This document shows positions 27,013 to 36,236 of a stretch of DNA of 64,000 nt, piece after piece. The DNA is from GCA-2687025 sp964473525 (GTDB taxonomy: Bacteria > Poribacteria > WGA-4E > GCA-2687025). Location: NCBI GenBank assembly GCA_964473525.1, contig CAYYPK010000028.1:1-64000 (forward strand), in the 5' to 3' direction. Position numbers and translations under genes: made by a program. Within the stretch, counting starts at the first letter, position 1. Every line of letters begins with the position of its first letter. A model generated the notes under the pieces. The model made no database searches. It saw nothing but the letters and a program-made list of their open reading frames with translations, and was not told the DNA's origin.

Positions 27013-27100
27013 GGGTGTCCTATCCGGTAAGGAGGCCGGTCGGCGCCTCGCGTTGGTGGTGGATCGTATCGCGTTCCCAGAGACGGTCCAAGCGGGCTCG

Positions 27101-28501
27101 TTAGGGAACGACCACGACGCGTACGGTCCGCCTATGCCGGGCGCCCTTGCGGTCACGGGCCTCCACGCTCACGTAGTACACGCCGGGGGCAGCGGCTCTC
27201 CCGTCCTGAGTCGCGCCGTCCCACACGTCGACGGGCTCCGTCGCGTCTGTTGCGATCGGGGGGAGTTGGTGCACTCGACGTCCGCTCGCGGTGTACACGT
27301 CCGCGCGCGCGTCCACGGCGTCCGCGAGCTCGTACCGCACCCTCAGTGGCTGCCCCGACCGCGCGTCGTAGGGGTTTGGGTAGGCGGACGCGCGCAGGAA
27401 CTGCGGGTCGCTTCGCGTCGGAAGAACGCTCGGGCCGTCGGCCGCGATGGGCGAAGCGAGGAGGACGACGATGCCCGCTACGAGGCGCGCCGCCTCCGTC
27501 CCATACTCGAAGTTCACGTGCTGGGGCGTGTCCTCCGACGTGTGGTACGTGGCATGCCTTTCGGCCGAATGTGGGTCGCTCTCCTCGGACACCAGCACGC
27601 CGCTGTACCCCTCCCACCAAAACGGAGCGTGGTCGCTGAACGTGAAGCCGGGCTCGACGCGGGGCTGCAGCGCGATGTCGGAGTTCACGAGACCTCTCAG
27701 CCGTTCGAAGGCGTCCAACAGCCACCGGGAGTCGCCGTTGGCGACCACGTGCAGGTCGTACAGCCCGTCCGAGTCGTAGCCGATCATGTCGATGTTGATG
27801 ACCGCGGCAATGTCCACGTCGGCCTGCCCCATGGCGTGCGCGTAGTGTCTGCTGCCGATGAGTCCCAGCTCTTCGCCGGAGAAGAAGGCGAAGCGTATCG
27901 TGCGCCCCAACTCGACGTCAGCAACGAGACGCGCGAGCTCGAGGACAGTAGCGACTCCCGTGGCGTTGTCGTTCGCTCCAGGCGCAGGCATCTCGCGCCA
28001 CGCCGCCTCCCACCCCACCGACCGCGACGCCTTCGTGTCGTAGTGCGCCGTCACCAGGATGAGCCCTCCCTCGTCGTCTCCCACGGCCTGCCGCTCCGCG
28101 ACGATGTTGCGCATGCGGAAGGTCGCGGCGCGCGTCCCTCCCGCGAACGCGTGGTACGGGAACGTCTGCTCGGTCGGCGAGTACCCGTAGGATCGCAGCT
28201 CCCACGAGATCCAGTCGGCAGCCATGTCGGCCGCGGCGTCAGGGAGAGGATGGCCGTTCAGCAGCGCAGCGTCTCGCACGCGCCAGGCGAATCGGCTGCG
28301 CGTGCCTCCGTTGTCGGCAAGGAGCCGCACGGTGGCCTCCCACCGCGACGCGTCGAACGCACGCAGCACCGCAGTCTCCACGATGTCGCGTTGGGCGGTC
28401 GTCACGCGGACAGTCGGAGCCGCCGCGAGCGCGGCGTCGCCTGCCCCAACGGCGATCGCTAGCGCAAGCAGGCACGCGCGAAGTCGTGCGCGTCGGGACA
28501 T
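27101..28501 (-). CDS. Secreted M28 aminopeptidase-like protein with FlgD/T9SS-type C-terminal Ig domain
   Basis: 466 residues from the ATG at 28501 (AGGAG six bases upstream) with signal peptide RLRACLLALAIAVGAGDAALA. The M28 zinc site is intact: TAHYDTK, NDNATG, SGEELG, NIDMIGYDSDG and TYHTSEDTPQ. Residues from about 385 form a domain with YPNPYDARSG, VDVYTASGRRV and APGVYYVSV, the FlgD-Ig-like fold common at the C-terminus of surface or type IX-like cargo proteins. It should remove N-terminal residues from peptides outside the cytoplasm. It precedes the GCPII-like peptidase on the same strand, suggesting joint peptide scavenging. Confidence 0.88.
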   Translation of the reverse strand: MSRRARLRACLLALAIAVGAGDAALAAAPTVRVTTAQRDIVETAVLRAFDASRWEATVRLLADNGGTRSRFAWRVRDAALLNGHPLPDAAADMAADWISWELRSYGYSPTEQTFPYHAFAGGTRAATFRMRNIVAERQAVGDDEGGLILVTAHYDTKASRSVGWEAAWREMPAPGANDNATGVATVLELARLVADVELGRTIRFAFFSGEELGLIGSRHYAHAMGQADVDIAAVINIDMIGYDSDGLYDLHVVANGDSRWLLDAFERLRGLVNSDIALQPRVEPGFTFSDHAPFWWEGYSGVLVSEESDPHSAERHATYHTSEDTPQHVNFEYGTEAARLVAGIVVLLASPIAADGPSVLPTRSDPQFLRASAYPNPYDARSGQPLRVRYELADAVDARADVYTASGRRVHQLPPIATDATEPVDVWDGATQDGRAAAPGVYYVSVEARDRKGARHRRTVRVVVVP

Positions 28502-28700
28502 CGAACGCTCCTGGGTGCGACGGTACCAGAGTATACGGCTCGCCCCGCGCGCGAACGTCAGCCGGGAGGCATCGAGACGTCCGCGGTGACTCCCGTCTGC
28601 CGGCTCCCAGCGCCAGTAGCGCGGAAACCCACACCGCGTGTAAGATCGCGCATACAACGCCGTGCGCAGCGCCGCGCGGATGCCGAGGAGGAGTGGACAG

Positions 28701-29144
28701 ATGGCTGCCCTAACGGATATCAACGGCGTCGGGCCGAGCCGGGCAATGCGTCTTGCCAACGCGGGCTACGTGAGCGTCGAGGCGGTCGCGGACGCCTCCG
28801 TCGACGAGCTCCGCGCCGTCGTGGGCGTTTCGATCGCCGCGGCGGAGGCGATGATCCTGGGCGCTCGGGAGCTGGCGCCCGACGGCGCGTCCGAGGACGC
28901 CGAAGCCAGCGACGCTGACGACGGCTCCGCGGCCGACGACGAAGGCGACATCATCGACCGCATCGCCGCGCAGATCGTCGGCGGGCGCAAGCAGCGGAAG
29001 CGCGTCATCCGAGCCGTGAGCCGCGAGATCGCCGCGAGACTCGCCAAGCCACTCCGCAAGGAACTGGACGTAAAGCGACTGACGACGAAGCAGGTTCGCC
29101 ACGCCCTCGCGGCCGTCGTGGCCAAGGAGCTTCGCAAGTCGTGA
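28701..29144 (+). CDS. Helix-hairpin-helix protein
   Basis: 147 residues from the ATG at 28701 with GGAGGAG seven bases upstream. Residues 3-45 carry a HhH motif (DINGVGPSRAMRLANAG) of the type that contacts DNA non-specifically or mediates protein contacts, with a second hairpin-like turn at VGVSIAAAEAM. Residues 60-85 are a strongly acidic linker, followed by a basic helical C-terminus (GGRKQRKRVIRA and on). The layout suits a small DNA-binding or topoisomerase/ligase-HhH-like protein. No enzymatic domain is present. It is flanked by minus-strand genes on both sides and stands alone. Confidence 0.72.
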   Translation: MAALTDINGVGPSRAMRLANAGYVSVEAVADASVDELRAVVGVSIAAAEAMILGARELAPDGASEDAEASDADDGSAADDEGDIIDRIAAQIVGGRKQRKRVIRAVSREIAARLAKPLRKELDVKRLTTKQVRHALAAVVAKELRKS

Positions 29145-29156
29145 GCCAAGCCGCCG

Positions 29157-30089
29157 TCAGACGAGAGCTTTCGTGAACTCGTAGCCGTTCCCCGCGACTT
29201 CGTACCCGAGGTTTGCGTAGAACGTCATCGCGCGATAGTTCGTCAGGTTCGTGCTGATCGTCGACCGCCGGTACCCCAACTCGCGCAATTCGTGCAGCGC
29301 CGTCAGCAGGAGGAACCGCCCCAGGCCCTTGCCCTGCCAGTCATCGTTGATCCCGAGCCACGTGACAAACGATGTGTGCTGTGCGGGTTCGGCGCGGGTC
29401 CAGTGCCCCACGCAGTACGTGGCGCATACGCCCACGTGGTCCTCGCCTCTACGCAGGTGGAAGACGACGTTCGGTAGGTCGCCCGCGCCATCTGTCGCCT
29501 CACGCGTCACGACCAATCCGGCGTCCGGCGAGCTCGGCCGCGCCACGTCGCAGTCCTTCCAGTCGAAGAACACCTCTTCGCGCCTGGAGTAGCCGGCGCC
29601 GTCCGGATGCGGCCCTTCGGGAGCCACCTGGTAGCCGTTCATTCCCAGCAACCCCTGCACGTGACCCAGCCGGTCGGACAGGTACCCGAACGCCAGGTGG
29701 TAGAACGGGTACGTGTAGTCGTGCGCAAACGCCAGGGCTTCGCGCGCGCCGACATCCCGCAGCCGGCGTTCCGCGGTCAGGAGCAGCTCGTGGCCGGCGG
29801 CGCGCTCCCCGGGCGCGTACCCAAGAAAGCGTATGATGCCGCGAGCTGCGTCGTCGCGCGTCTCGAGAGCCGTGTGCGCAAACCCAAGCACCTCGTCCCC
29901 GCGTCGGCTCACGAGCAACCGTTGCTGGCTAAGGCGGCCGTACATGTCGTGGTCCGGCGATTCCCACACGAGCCCCGCCGCGAACTCGTCCTCGTTGACA
30001 GACCAACAGAACGGCACGTCCGCCACGAGGCGGTTGTAGAACGGAGCGAGGGAGCCCGCGTCCGCGAATTCCATCCGGGTCACGGCCAT
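29157..30089 (-). CDS. GNAT-family N-acetyltransferase, tandem-domain type
   Basis: 310 residues. The C-terminal GNAT core has the acetyl-CoA loop NDDWQGKGLGRFLLLTALHE followed by STNLTNYRAMTFYANLGYE, the usual motif A/B pair. The N-terminal half looks like a degenerate second GNAT domain (VLGFAHTALE; FYHLAFGYLSDRLGHVQG). The acceptor is unknown. It is a paralogue of the protein at 45833-46759, sharing the F/Y-FY-LxFG and GLLGxNGY segments. It is the last gene of a six-gene minus-strand operon, four bases after the SDR gene. Confidence 0.83.
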   Translation of the reverse strand: MAVTRMEFADAGSLAPFYNRLVADVPFCWSVNEDEFAAGLVWESPDHDMYGRLSQQRLLVSRRGDEVLGFAHTALETRDDAARGIIRFLGYAPGERAAGHELLLTAERRLRDVGAREALAFAHDYTYPFYHLAFGYLSDRLGHVQGLLGMNGYQVAPEGPHPDGAGYSRREEVFFDWKDCDVARPSSPDAGLVVTREATDGAGDLPNVVFHLRRGEDHVGVCATYCVGHWTRAEPAQHTSFVTWLGINDDWQGKGLGRFLLLTALHELRELGYRRSTISTNLTNYRAMTFYANLGYEVAGNGYEFTKALV

Positions 30090-30093
30090 GCGG

Positions 30094-30789
30094 CTAGTCG
30101 CTCCTAATCAGGGGCTGTACGAGCAGTTCCTGGATGTCCACCGTCGAGGGCAGACCGGCGATGTGGGTGACGGTGTGCGCCAGGTCGTCCGGCGAGAGGG
30201 CGTCGGGGTTCGCGGTGCCAGGCCCCAGGATGTCCGTCGTGATGGGGCCTGGGCAGAGCGTCGTGACGCGCACTCCGCGGTTTCGGAGCTCCAGGCTCAC
30301 GGAGCGACCCATGCCTAGCAGCGCGTGCTTGCTCGCTACGTAGGGCGCCATGCCCGGGATGCCCCTCACCGACGCGTCGGACGCGATGTTGATGATGTGG
30401 CCGCCACCCTCGTCGACCATGCGTCGCGCCGCTTCCCGCGTCACGATGAACGCGCCCACCACGTTGATGTCCAGTATCTCGCGCAACTCGTCCGTGGGCG
30501 TGTCCAGCAGAGGCCCTGTCCGGGCGATGCCGGCGTTGTTGACGACGATGTCCAGCCGCTTCGGCGCGACGACGACCCGCGTCACGCCGTCTTCATCGGT
30601 CACGTCGGCGATGACCGTCTCGAAGTCGGCTCCCGTGCGGTGCAGGGCCGTTTCCATCTCGGCCTGCTTGCAGGGATCCCGCGCGAGGGCGATGACGCGC
30701 GCGCCACCTCGAAGCAGCGCCTGCGCGATCGACAGTCCGAGCCCGCGGTTGGCGCCCGTCACCAACGCCGTCTTGCCACGCACGCTCAT
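30094..30789 (-). CDS. Short-chain dehydrogenase/reductase
   Basis: 231 residues from the ATG at 30789, which overlaps the upstream stop (ATGA). Cofactor motif TGANRGLG, NNAG at the central strand, catalytic Tyr-x-x-x-Lys in YVASKHALLG with the Ser in NIASDAS, and the PG motif LCPGPITTD are all present. This is a complete classical SDR that reduces or oxidises an alcohol or ketone with NAD(P)H. The substrate is unknown, but the operon suggests a sugar or small-polyol pathway. The four-base gap to the GNAT gene suggests coupled translation. Confidence 0.9.
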   Translation of the reverse strand: MSVRGKTALVTGANRGLGLSIAQALLRGGARVIALARDPCKQAEMETALHRTGADFETVIADVTDEDGVTRVVVAPKRLDIVVNNAGIARTGPLLDTPTDELREILDINVVGAFIVTREAARRMVDEGGGHIINIASDASVRGIPGMAPYVASKHALLGMGRSVSLELRNRGVRVTTLCPGPITTDILGPGTANPDALSPDDLAHTVTHIAGLPSTVDIQELLVQPLIRSD

Positions 30790-31544
30790 GCTGTTCCCTC
30801 CCCTCCCGGTATGTCTGGCCAGTTGTGTTCGGGGGTGTGACCCAGGTCTCTTTGGGTCTCGGTCCAGTCGTAGACCCCGTCCGCGCGCGCCGTCACCGCA
30901 TGGTACGCGCCGTACGGCACGTCCGCGGTGAGCGCGCACCGCACGGCGCCCGCCACGTCAACGGGGGATACGTGCATGAACCACGGCCCCGCCGGGTTGT
31001 CGGGCGCGACCGGCTCCCGATTCAGACCGTCGCCGGCGATGATCCCGGGACGGATGTGGACAACGGCGAGGCCGTGCGCCTGATGGTACGCGCGGCCGAT
31101 CTCCTCGCCCAGATGCTTGGCCAGGCAGTAGTACAGGTCGCCCTCGTTGTACGTCTGGGGATCGCCGACTCGATAGGGCTGCGTCCGGTCCGCGGGCGAC
31201 CCGATCGCGACGACGCTGGACACGTTGACGAGTCGGCCCACGCCAGCCCGCGCGCACGCTTCGGCGACGTTCCACGTGCCCTTCACCATGACGTCGGCGA
31301 AGAGCGTCGGCGGCTTGTCGAATCGTTCGCGGACTAGCGCCACTGTGTGGATGACGGCGTCGTGACCCGCACAGGCGGCCGCGACGGCTTCGTAGTCGGT
31401 GACATCCGCGCGGATGTAGTCGTGGCCGGCGCGGTCCCCTGGGAGCGCGACGACATCCGTGAGCGTCAGCTCGTGCTCCGCCGCGAGCGCCTCGACTATG
31501 AACCCAGCTAGGTAGCCAGCCGCTCCGGTGATGAGAACCTTCAT
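30786..31544 (-). CDS. NAD(P)-dependent epimerase/dehydratase (extended SDR), shorter paralogue
   Basis: 252 residues from the ATG at 31544 in an ATGA overlap with the upstream epimerase. GAAGYLAG near the N-terminus is the extended-SDR glycine motif, DVVALPG marks the second strand acidic residue, and VNVSSVVAIG with YYCLAKHLGEE supplies the Ser and Tyr-x-x-x-Lys catalytic set. It is shorter than the usual 300+ residues, with a trimmed C-terminal substrate domain. Probably it acts on a nucleotide sugar or related molecule. Both ends overlap neighbouring genes by four bases. Confidence 0.85.
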   Translation of the reverse strand: MKVLITGAAGYLAGFIVEALAAEHELTLTDVVALPGDRAGHDYIRADVTDYEAVAAACAGHDAVIHTVALVRERFDKPPTLFADVMVKGTWNVAEACARAGVGRLVNVSSVVAIGSPADRTQPYRVGDPQTYNEGDLYYCLAKHLGEEIGRAYHQAHGLAVVHIRPGIIAGDGLNREPVAPDNPAGPWFMHVSPVDVAGAVRCALTADVPYGAYHAVTARADGVYDWTETQRDLGHTPEHNWPDIPGGEGTA

Positions 31545-32533
31545 GATACGCGCGTCTCCCGCACGGCGCGCTGCGCGGAGATGACGTCGTCCTCCCACGT
31601 CAGGTCGTCGGAGTTCGGCACGCGGCTTTCCTCGTCCATGACGCCGATCACCTGACGCATCCCGTCTTCCAGCGACACGCGAGGCTGGAACTCCGGCACG
31701 TCACGACTCATCTTTTCGCCGCTGTAAAACGTGTTGTGCCCGAAGATGTCCCGGCAGATGTCGACTCCCGGCACAGCCATGGCGATGAGGTCGTCAACCG
31801 GAACGCCGACGAGCTCTACTTCACGACCGAGCACCTTCATCGCCAGGCGATGATGGTCGACCCACAGGACGTGTTCCCGCCGCACGAGGTTATACATCTG
31901 GCCGACCGTGTGCTCCTTCCCGACGACGTTCGCGAAGCCTAGCCCGGCGTCATCGACGTGCAGGAACTGATGGATCGCCCGTCCGTCGCCCGCGATGAGA
32001 ATCGGCTTGCCCTTACGGATGCGGTCTATCCAGGCGAACTCCCACGCCACCTGGCGCAGCAGACCCATCTTCGGGCCGTACGTGGTCGACGGCTTGACGA
32101 TCGTGGCGGGGAAGCCGTCGGCGTGGTACGCCGCCAGGTACACGTTGTCCGCGGCGACCTTGCCCCGGCCGTAGTCGGAGATGGGCCGAAGGGGATGGTG
32201 CTCTGGCACGGGAAGGACGTCGTAGTCTACGCCGTACGTACACACCGTAGAACACTGCACGAAGTGCGACACGTCGCGGAACGCGCGGACGCTGCTCTCG
32301 GCGTCCTCGGCGTTGAAGCCGATCATGTCGATCGCGGCGTCGAACTTCTCCGCTTGCATCGCGCTCTCGAACGCCTCGCGGTCGTGCCGATCGCCGTGGA
32401 TGGCGCGCACGCCGTCGGGCGGTGAGCCGCTCTGGCCCCGGTTGTAGCACGTCACCTCGTGACCGAGCACCAGCAGCTCGCCCACGATGCTCGCGCTGAT
32501 GTTCCCGGTGCCGCCGACGATTACGACTCTCAT
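31541..32533 (-). CDS. NAD-dependent epimerase/dehydratase (extended SDR)
   Basis: 330 residues. GGTGNISASIV at the N-terminus is the Rossmann GxxGxxG, NRGQSG marks the adenosine-side region, STVCTYG and DYGRGKVAADN supply the Ser and Tyr-x-x-x-Lys catalytic residues, and HVDDAG the C-terminal family motif. This resembles the CSP41/NDP-sugar epimerase-like group of bacterial nucleoside-diphosphate-sugar epimerases. Stop overlaps the next epimerase start; start lies 12 bp after the Gfo/Idh gene. Substrate unknown. Confidence 0.88.
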   Translation of the reverse strand: MRVVIVGGTGNISASIVGELLVLGHEVTCYNRGQSGSPPDGVRAIHGDRHDREAFESAMQAEKFDAAIDMIGFNAEDAESSVRAFRDVSHFVQCSTVCTYGVDYDVLPVPEHHPLRPISDYGRGKVAADNVYLAAYHADGFPATIVKPSTTYGPKMGLLRQVAWEFAWIDRIRKGKPILIAGDGRAIHQFLHVDDAGLGFANVVGKEHTVGQMYNLVRREHVLWVDHHRLAMKVLGREVELVGVPVDDLIAMAVPGVDICRDIFGHNTFYSGEKMSRDVPEFQPRVSLEDGMRQVIGVMDEESRVPNSDDLTWEDDVISAQRAVRETRVS

Positions 32534-32545
32534 ACGGCAGTTCCT

Positions 32546-33535
32546 CTAGGCGTGCGTCATCTTGCCGGCGTCGCCCGCCTCGCGAGCCGCTTCTACCAGC
32601 GCCAACGTGTGCAGCGCGTCCTCGTACGGCGACCGGATGAGGCGCATGTCGCCCGTGTCGATGGCCTCAAGCCACGCGCCGATCTTGTCCAATCCGATGC
32701 TGTTCGCGTCCGGCGCCGCCTCGTCGATGTCGCGTCCGTGCACGTACCCTACGATGCGGCTCTCCGTCGCATTCGCCCTCAGGCGCAGGTGCGGCCCGAT
32801 CACGTCCATGTCGAACGCGAACCGCTCCGTGCCGCAGTGGTTCGTGTGCGTGCCGAAGACGCCGTTGTCCAGCTCGTAGGCGACCTGGATGGCGTTCTCC
32901 GCGTCGAATTCCGGCCTGTCGTGCGCCATGTTCTTGGCGGCGAAGGTGGCGGCGCGCGTCGGCTTTGGGTCGCCCAGGACGTACCGCACGCAGTCAAGCA
33001 GGTGGATGGACTGCTCGGCGATGGGGCCTCCGCTGTCCGCGCGGCGCAGGAACCACGGCGACATCGTGTAGTTCAGGTAGTAGTCGATGGTGCAGACGGT
33101 ACGCACGAGGTGGACAGTCTCGGACGCCAGTATGTCTCGCAGGCGCTCGTACAGCGGCGAGTAGCGCAACTGAAAGCCGACCGCCGCGAAGCCTTCACTC
33201 CCGTGGATGAGCTGGGCGCACTCCCGTCCCTCCGCCATGCTGAACGCCGGTGGCTTCTCGATCATCAGCGGGATGCCGCGTTCGCACGCGAGGCGTATCG
33301 GCTCCAGCCGCACGGCGGGCGGAGTAGTGACGATCACGCCGTCGAGGTCGCGTCGGAACAGGGCGTCTAGGCTGTCGGTGGCGCAGTCGCAGGAGGTAGA
33401 CGCGGCAAGTGTTCGCGCGGCTTCGACGCTGACATCGTGCACCCCGACGATCTCGGAGCCTAGCGCGACGACGTTCGCGGCGTGCGCGGAGCCCATGCCG
33501 CCAGCCCCGACGATCCCGATGCGCAGGTCAGCCAT
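32546..33535 (-). CDS. Gfo/Idh/MocA-family oxidoreductase
   Basis: 329 residues from the ATG at 33535, where MADLRIGIVGAGGMGSAH begins the Rossmann fold; upstream sequence in this frame lacks coding character. EKP occurs as MIEKPPAFS and the substrate-domain motif as EQSIHLLDCVRY. Members interconvert keto and hydroxy groups on sugars or inositols. With the two epimerases and SDR downstream it makes a coherent set of NAD(P)-dependent carbohydrate-modifying steps. The second copy in the window (11416-12417) is only distantly similar. Confidence 0.88.
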   Translation of the reverse strand: MADLRIGIVGAGGMGSAHAANVVALGSEIVGVHDVSVEAARTLAASTSCDCATDSLDALFRRDLDGVIVTTPPAVRLEPIRLACERGIPLMIEKPPAFSMAEGRECAQLIHGSEGFAAVGFQLRYSPLYERLRDILASETVHLVRTVCTIDYYLNYTMSPWFLRRADSGGPIAEQSIHLLDCVRYVLGDPKPTRAATFAAKNMAHDRPEFDAENAIQVAYELDNGVFGTHTNHCGTERFAFDMDVIGPHLRLRANATESRIVGYVHGRDIDEAAPDANSIGLDKIGAWLEAIDTGDMRLIRSPYEDALHTLALVEAAREAGDAGKMTHA

Positions 33536-33539
33536 GGGA

Positions 33540-34220
33540 CTAGTGATCCTCTGACTCGGCGACGGGTCGTTCCTCGCGAGGAGACAACACCTTCCACGGC
33601 TGCCGGTCCAGCGTCTCTCGCCAGTCGTGCCGTTGCTGCTCCAGCTCCGCCGTCGCCGCCTCACCGTACGTCAGCTCGTCGAGGAACCGCACTACGTCCG
33701 TCAGCTTGCCCTGGATGAGGTTCACCGCGGCTGCCCGCGTCGGCGTCGTGGGCTCTTCGCGTAGCGAGTAGTGGAATTCGTGAATGAGTCGGTCAATGGC
33801 GAGTATCTTCGCCTTGGGCGTCCGCGCCCGGGTGTACGCTTTGACGTACGTCTCGAACGCCGCCACGGCGCCACCCGAGTGCAGCTGCTTGTGTTGGTAG
33901 GTCTTGTGGTAGTCGCCCCACGTGATGGACCAGTCGCATTCAGGGCACGCGATCACCTGGTCCGCGCCATCGACGTGTGTCCACGCGAACACGGTGTCCC
34001 GACCTGCGCGGTCGCAGCGTGGACACCGCATGCGACCATCGCGCGCGTCTCGAATGGTGAGGATGCTCCGGCAGCGCAGCAGCAGCGTGAAGCCGACGTC
34101 GTCAATGAGTTCCTCGTCCAGGACGCCCTTCGACTCCCACTCGTACAGGCGCTTGATCTTCCGCTTCGGCACGCGTGGCGCCCATTGGATGTCGTCGCGT
34201 CCTGGCGCTTCCTCTGGCAT
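33540..34220 (-). CDS. Zinc-ribbon protein of unknown function
   Basis: 226 residues from the ATG at 34220 with AAGGGA five bases upstream. Two Cys pairs (RCPRCDRAG and CPECDWS, about 30 residues apart) form a probable zinc ribbon at residues 62-95. It is followed by a Tyr/His/Lys-rich stretch HKTYQHKQLHSGG and a long helical C-terminus. An N-terminal WESKGVLDEELIDDVG may be a small helical DNA- or RNA-binding element. It lies four bases before the Gfo/Idh gene and heads the six-gene operon. No known enzyme family is recognised; a regulatory role is possible but unproven. Confidence 0.65.
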   Translation of the reverse strand: MPEEAPGRDDIQWAPRVPKRKIKRLYEWESKGVLDEELIDDVGFTLLLRCRSILTIRDARDGRMRCPRCDRAGRDTVFAWTHVDGADQVIACPECDWSITWGDYHKTYQHKQLHSGGAVAAFETYVKAYTRARTPKAKILAIDRLIHEFHYSLREEPTTPTRAAAVNLIQGKLTDVVRFLDELTYGEAATAELEQQRHDWRETLDRQPWKVLSPREERPVAESEDH

Positions 34221-34296
34221 GCGGATCCCTTCTCGTGGGCGTGGGCAGTGTAGCGGAAGGTCCATCGAAGCGGGAAGGCCCGCACGCTTAACATGG

Positions 34297-35271
34297 CTAG
34301 CCGAAGTGGTCCGCGAATGCGGTGTTGGGTAGAGCCGCGTCGCGGGCCTCAACGGCCTCTCGCACACGATCCGCGACGGTCGCGTCCTGCACGTAGATGC
34401 GAAGTGCGGTCACCGCACGCGCGGCGTTGGCGGGGCTGTCGTCGCCAACGGTGTCGAGCAGGTAGGCGACGGCTTCGTCGCGGCGAGTCACCGCGATGGC
34501 GAGCAGCACGGCGTCCTCCATACCCGGGGACAGGATCGTCGCCGCGCGATGGTCCATGAGCGCCGCCAGCGCGGCCGGCTCGCGCGATTCGCCGAGCGCC
34601 AGCGCGGCGGCCTCGGCCAGAGCCTCGTCCGACGAGGCTAGGTAGGCAGCCACAAACTCCAGCGACCGGTCGGGCTCGACGTTCATCAGCCCGGTCAGAC
34701 ACTCGGCGGTCACATCAAGGTGCTCGTCCGGCAGCGCCGCCCGCAACCGCAGGAGCAACTCCGCGTCCAGGCCGCCGCGATGGGCTATCGCCTTGACGGC
34801 GCCGATACGCGCCTGCACCTCTGGGTCGGCGAGCAACGTCGTCAGGGCAAGCATGGCGTCGACGCCGCCCAGCCTCGCGAGCGCGAACGCGCACGTCGCC
34901 CGTAGCGGCGGAGCGGTGTCCTCGCGGCCACCGTACACCGGCTCCAGCTGGACGGCGCGAATGCCGCGCAGAAATGGCGCGGCGTCGGAGAGGTCCATCG
35001 CGTCCAGCGCCTCGGCGAGCGCGACCTTGGCGAGACACCCTTCGTCCGCCTTGTAGGGGGCGTCCAGGAGTCTGCCGAAGGCCGCCAGCAGGTCGGGCAT
35101 GAGTTCGGTCGCTCCGAGCGACGCGGCCGCCCGCGCGGCGCGCGCCACCAGCACGCTGCTCTTGCGCGCCAGCGCTTGGCGCAGATCCGCGAGAGCGGCG
35201 TCGGTGGCGGAGCCACCCGCAATCTCCGCGACCCGTTCTATGAGGGCGTCGTCCGTAGGACGGCGTGCCAT
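34297..35271 (-). CDS. HEAT-repeat protein
   Basis: 324 residues; GGAG lies six bases upstream of the ATG. The protein is nearly all alpha-helical with Ala/Leu-rich repeats of about 30-35 residues, for example LLADPEVQARIGAVKAIAHRG, LASSDEALAEAAALALGE and ALARLGGVDAMLALTTLLAD. This is the pattern of HEAT/PBS-lyase-like repeats, which form curved scaffolds for protein contacts. There is no signal peptide and no catalytic motif. It lies 76 bp upstream of the zinc-ribbon gene on the same strand and could share its transcript. Confidence 0.8.
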   Translation of the reverse strand: MARRPTDDALIERVAEIAGGSATDAALADLRQALARKSSVLVARAARAAASLGATELMPDLLAAFGRLLDAPYKADEGCLAKVALAEALDAMDLSDAAPFLRGIRAVQLEPVYGGREDTAPPLRATCAFALARLGGVDAMLALTTLLADPEVQARIGAVKAIAHRGGLDAELLLRLRAALPDEHLDVTAECLTGLMNVEPDRSLEFVAAYLASSDEALAEAAALALGESREPAALAALMDHRAATILSPGMEDAVLLAIAVTRRDEAVAYLLDTVGDDSPANAARAVTALRIYVQDATVADRVREAVEARDAALPNTAFADHFG

Positions 35272-35390
35272 GGCGAACTCCGCGCGACAGGCGGGAAAAG
35301 TGGGTGAGTCGAACGCGCCGGTAGGCTATGCTACGCCCACGCGAACCGCAACGCGGCCATGCCGCAGCCAGGACGTAGGAGGAGACGACC

Positions 35391-36221
35391 TTGGCAGTCA
35401 CGCGCGATTTCGACGGAGTGGCGGCTAACACGTACGACGGGCCGGCGACCCTCACCGACACGCAGGTGCTCGAGGTGTGTCGCGAGGGGTACATGATGCT
35501 GCCGGGCATCGTCTCCGACGACGTGAACGCCAGGACGATCGAGTTCATGTCGCGAACCGACTCCCACGAGCCGAGCGAGATCATCCTTGAGGACTGGTTC
35601 CGGGAGGGGGTGCTCCTGGCCCCGGAAGCGGCGGGCGCCGTGCGTTCGCTGCTGGGCGCTGGGTTCGGCTTGCCCGTGCTGATGAGCAGCCACGAGGCGG
35701 AGTGCCCAAAAGAGGCGCAGGGATGGCACCACGACGCCGACTCGAAGTTCGGCCCCGAAGTGAACTACCTGCAGGTCTTCTACTACCCGCAGGAGACGCC
35801 CGACGAGTTGGGCCCGACCGAGGTGCTGCCTCGCTCGCATATCGCCAAGACGAGTCGCGACACCGACTGGAGTGGAGGCGTATCGACGGCGTCGCCCGCC
35901 GGGACGGTCTTCATCACGCTATACCCCATCCTGCACCGCCGCGCGGAGGCCACCGGCACGGGCATCCGACATCTGCTGAAGTACAACTACTGGCGCACCG
36001 TCGCGCCGTGTCGCGACTGGGTACACGAACGCGACTTCGACTTCCGCGACGCGAACTACGGCGGCCACCACGAGGCTTGGTGGATCGCGCACATGTTCTA
36101 CTGGATGTGTGGCGACGCGGACCGCTTCAGGACTGTCGGGGGGCAGGGCTGGCCGTACTCAGGCTCGCAGCACAACCAGATTGGGCCTTCGTACGGGTTC
36201 CCCGGCGCGCCGCGGCCGTAG
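35391..36221 (+). CDS. Phytanoyl-CoA dioxygenase (PhyH)-family protein with canonical HxD
   Basis: 276 residues from a TTG at 35391 with AGGAGGAG six to seven bases upstream. GYMMLPGIVSDD, GWHHDADSKFG (His113-x-Asp115 as proximal facial-triad residues), LGPTEVLPRSHI, and distal His182 in YPILHRRAEA with a following Arg fit Fe(II)/2-oxoglutarate oxygenases. Unlike the relative at 24055-24942, this one has the usual Asp ligand. The substrate is unknown. It is convergent with the aminoglycoside-phosphotransferase-like gene 15 bp away. Confidence 0.87.
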   Translation: MAVTRDFDGVAANTYDGPATLTDTQVLEVCREGYMMLPGIVSDDVNARTIEFMSRTDSHEPSEIILEDWFREGVLLAPEAAGAVRSLLGAGFGLPVLMSSHEAECPKEAQGWHHDADSKFGPEVNYLQVFYYPQETPDELGPTEVLPRSHIAKTSRDTDWSGGVSTASPAGTVFITLYPILHRRAEATGTGIRHLLKYNYWRTVAPCRDWVHERDFDFRDANYGGHHEAWWIAHMFYWMCGDADRFRTVGGQGWPYSGSQHNQIGPSYGFPGAPRP

Positions 36222-36236
36222 ACGCCCACGCCTGCG

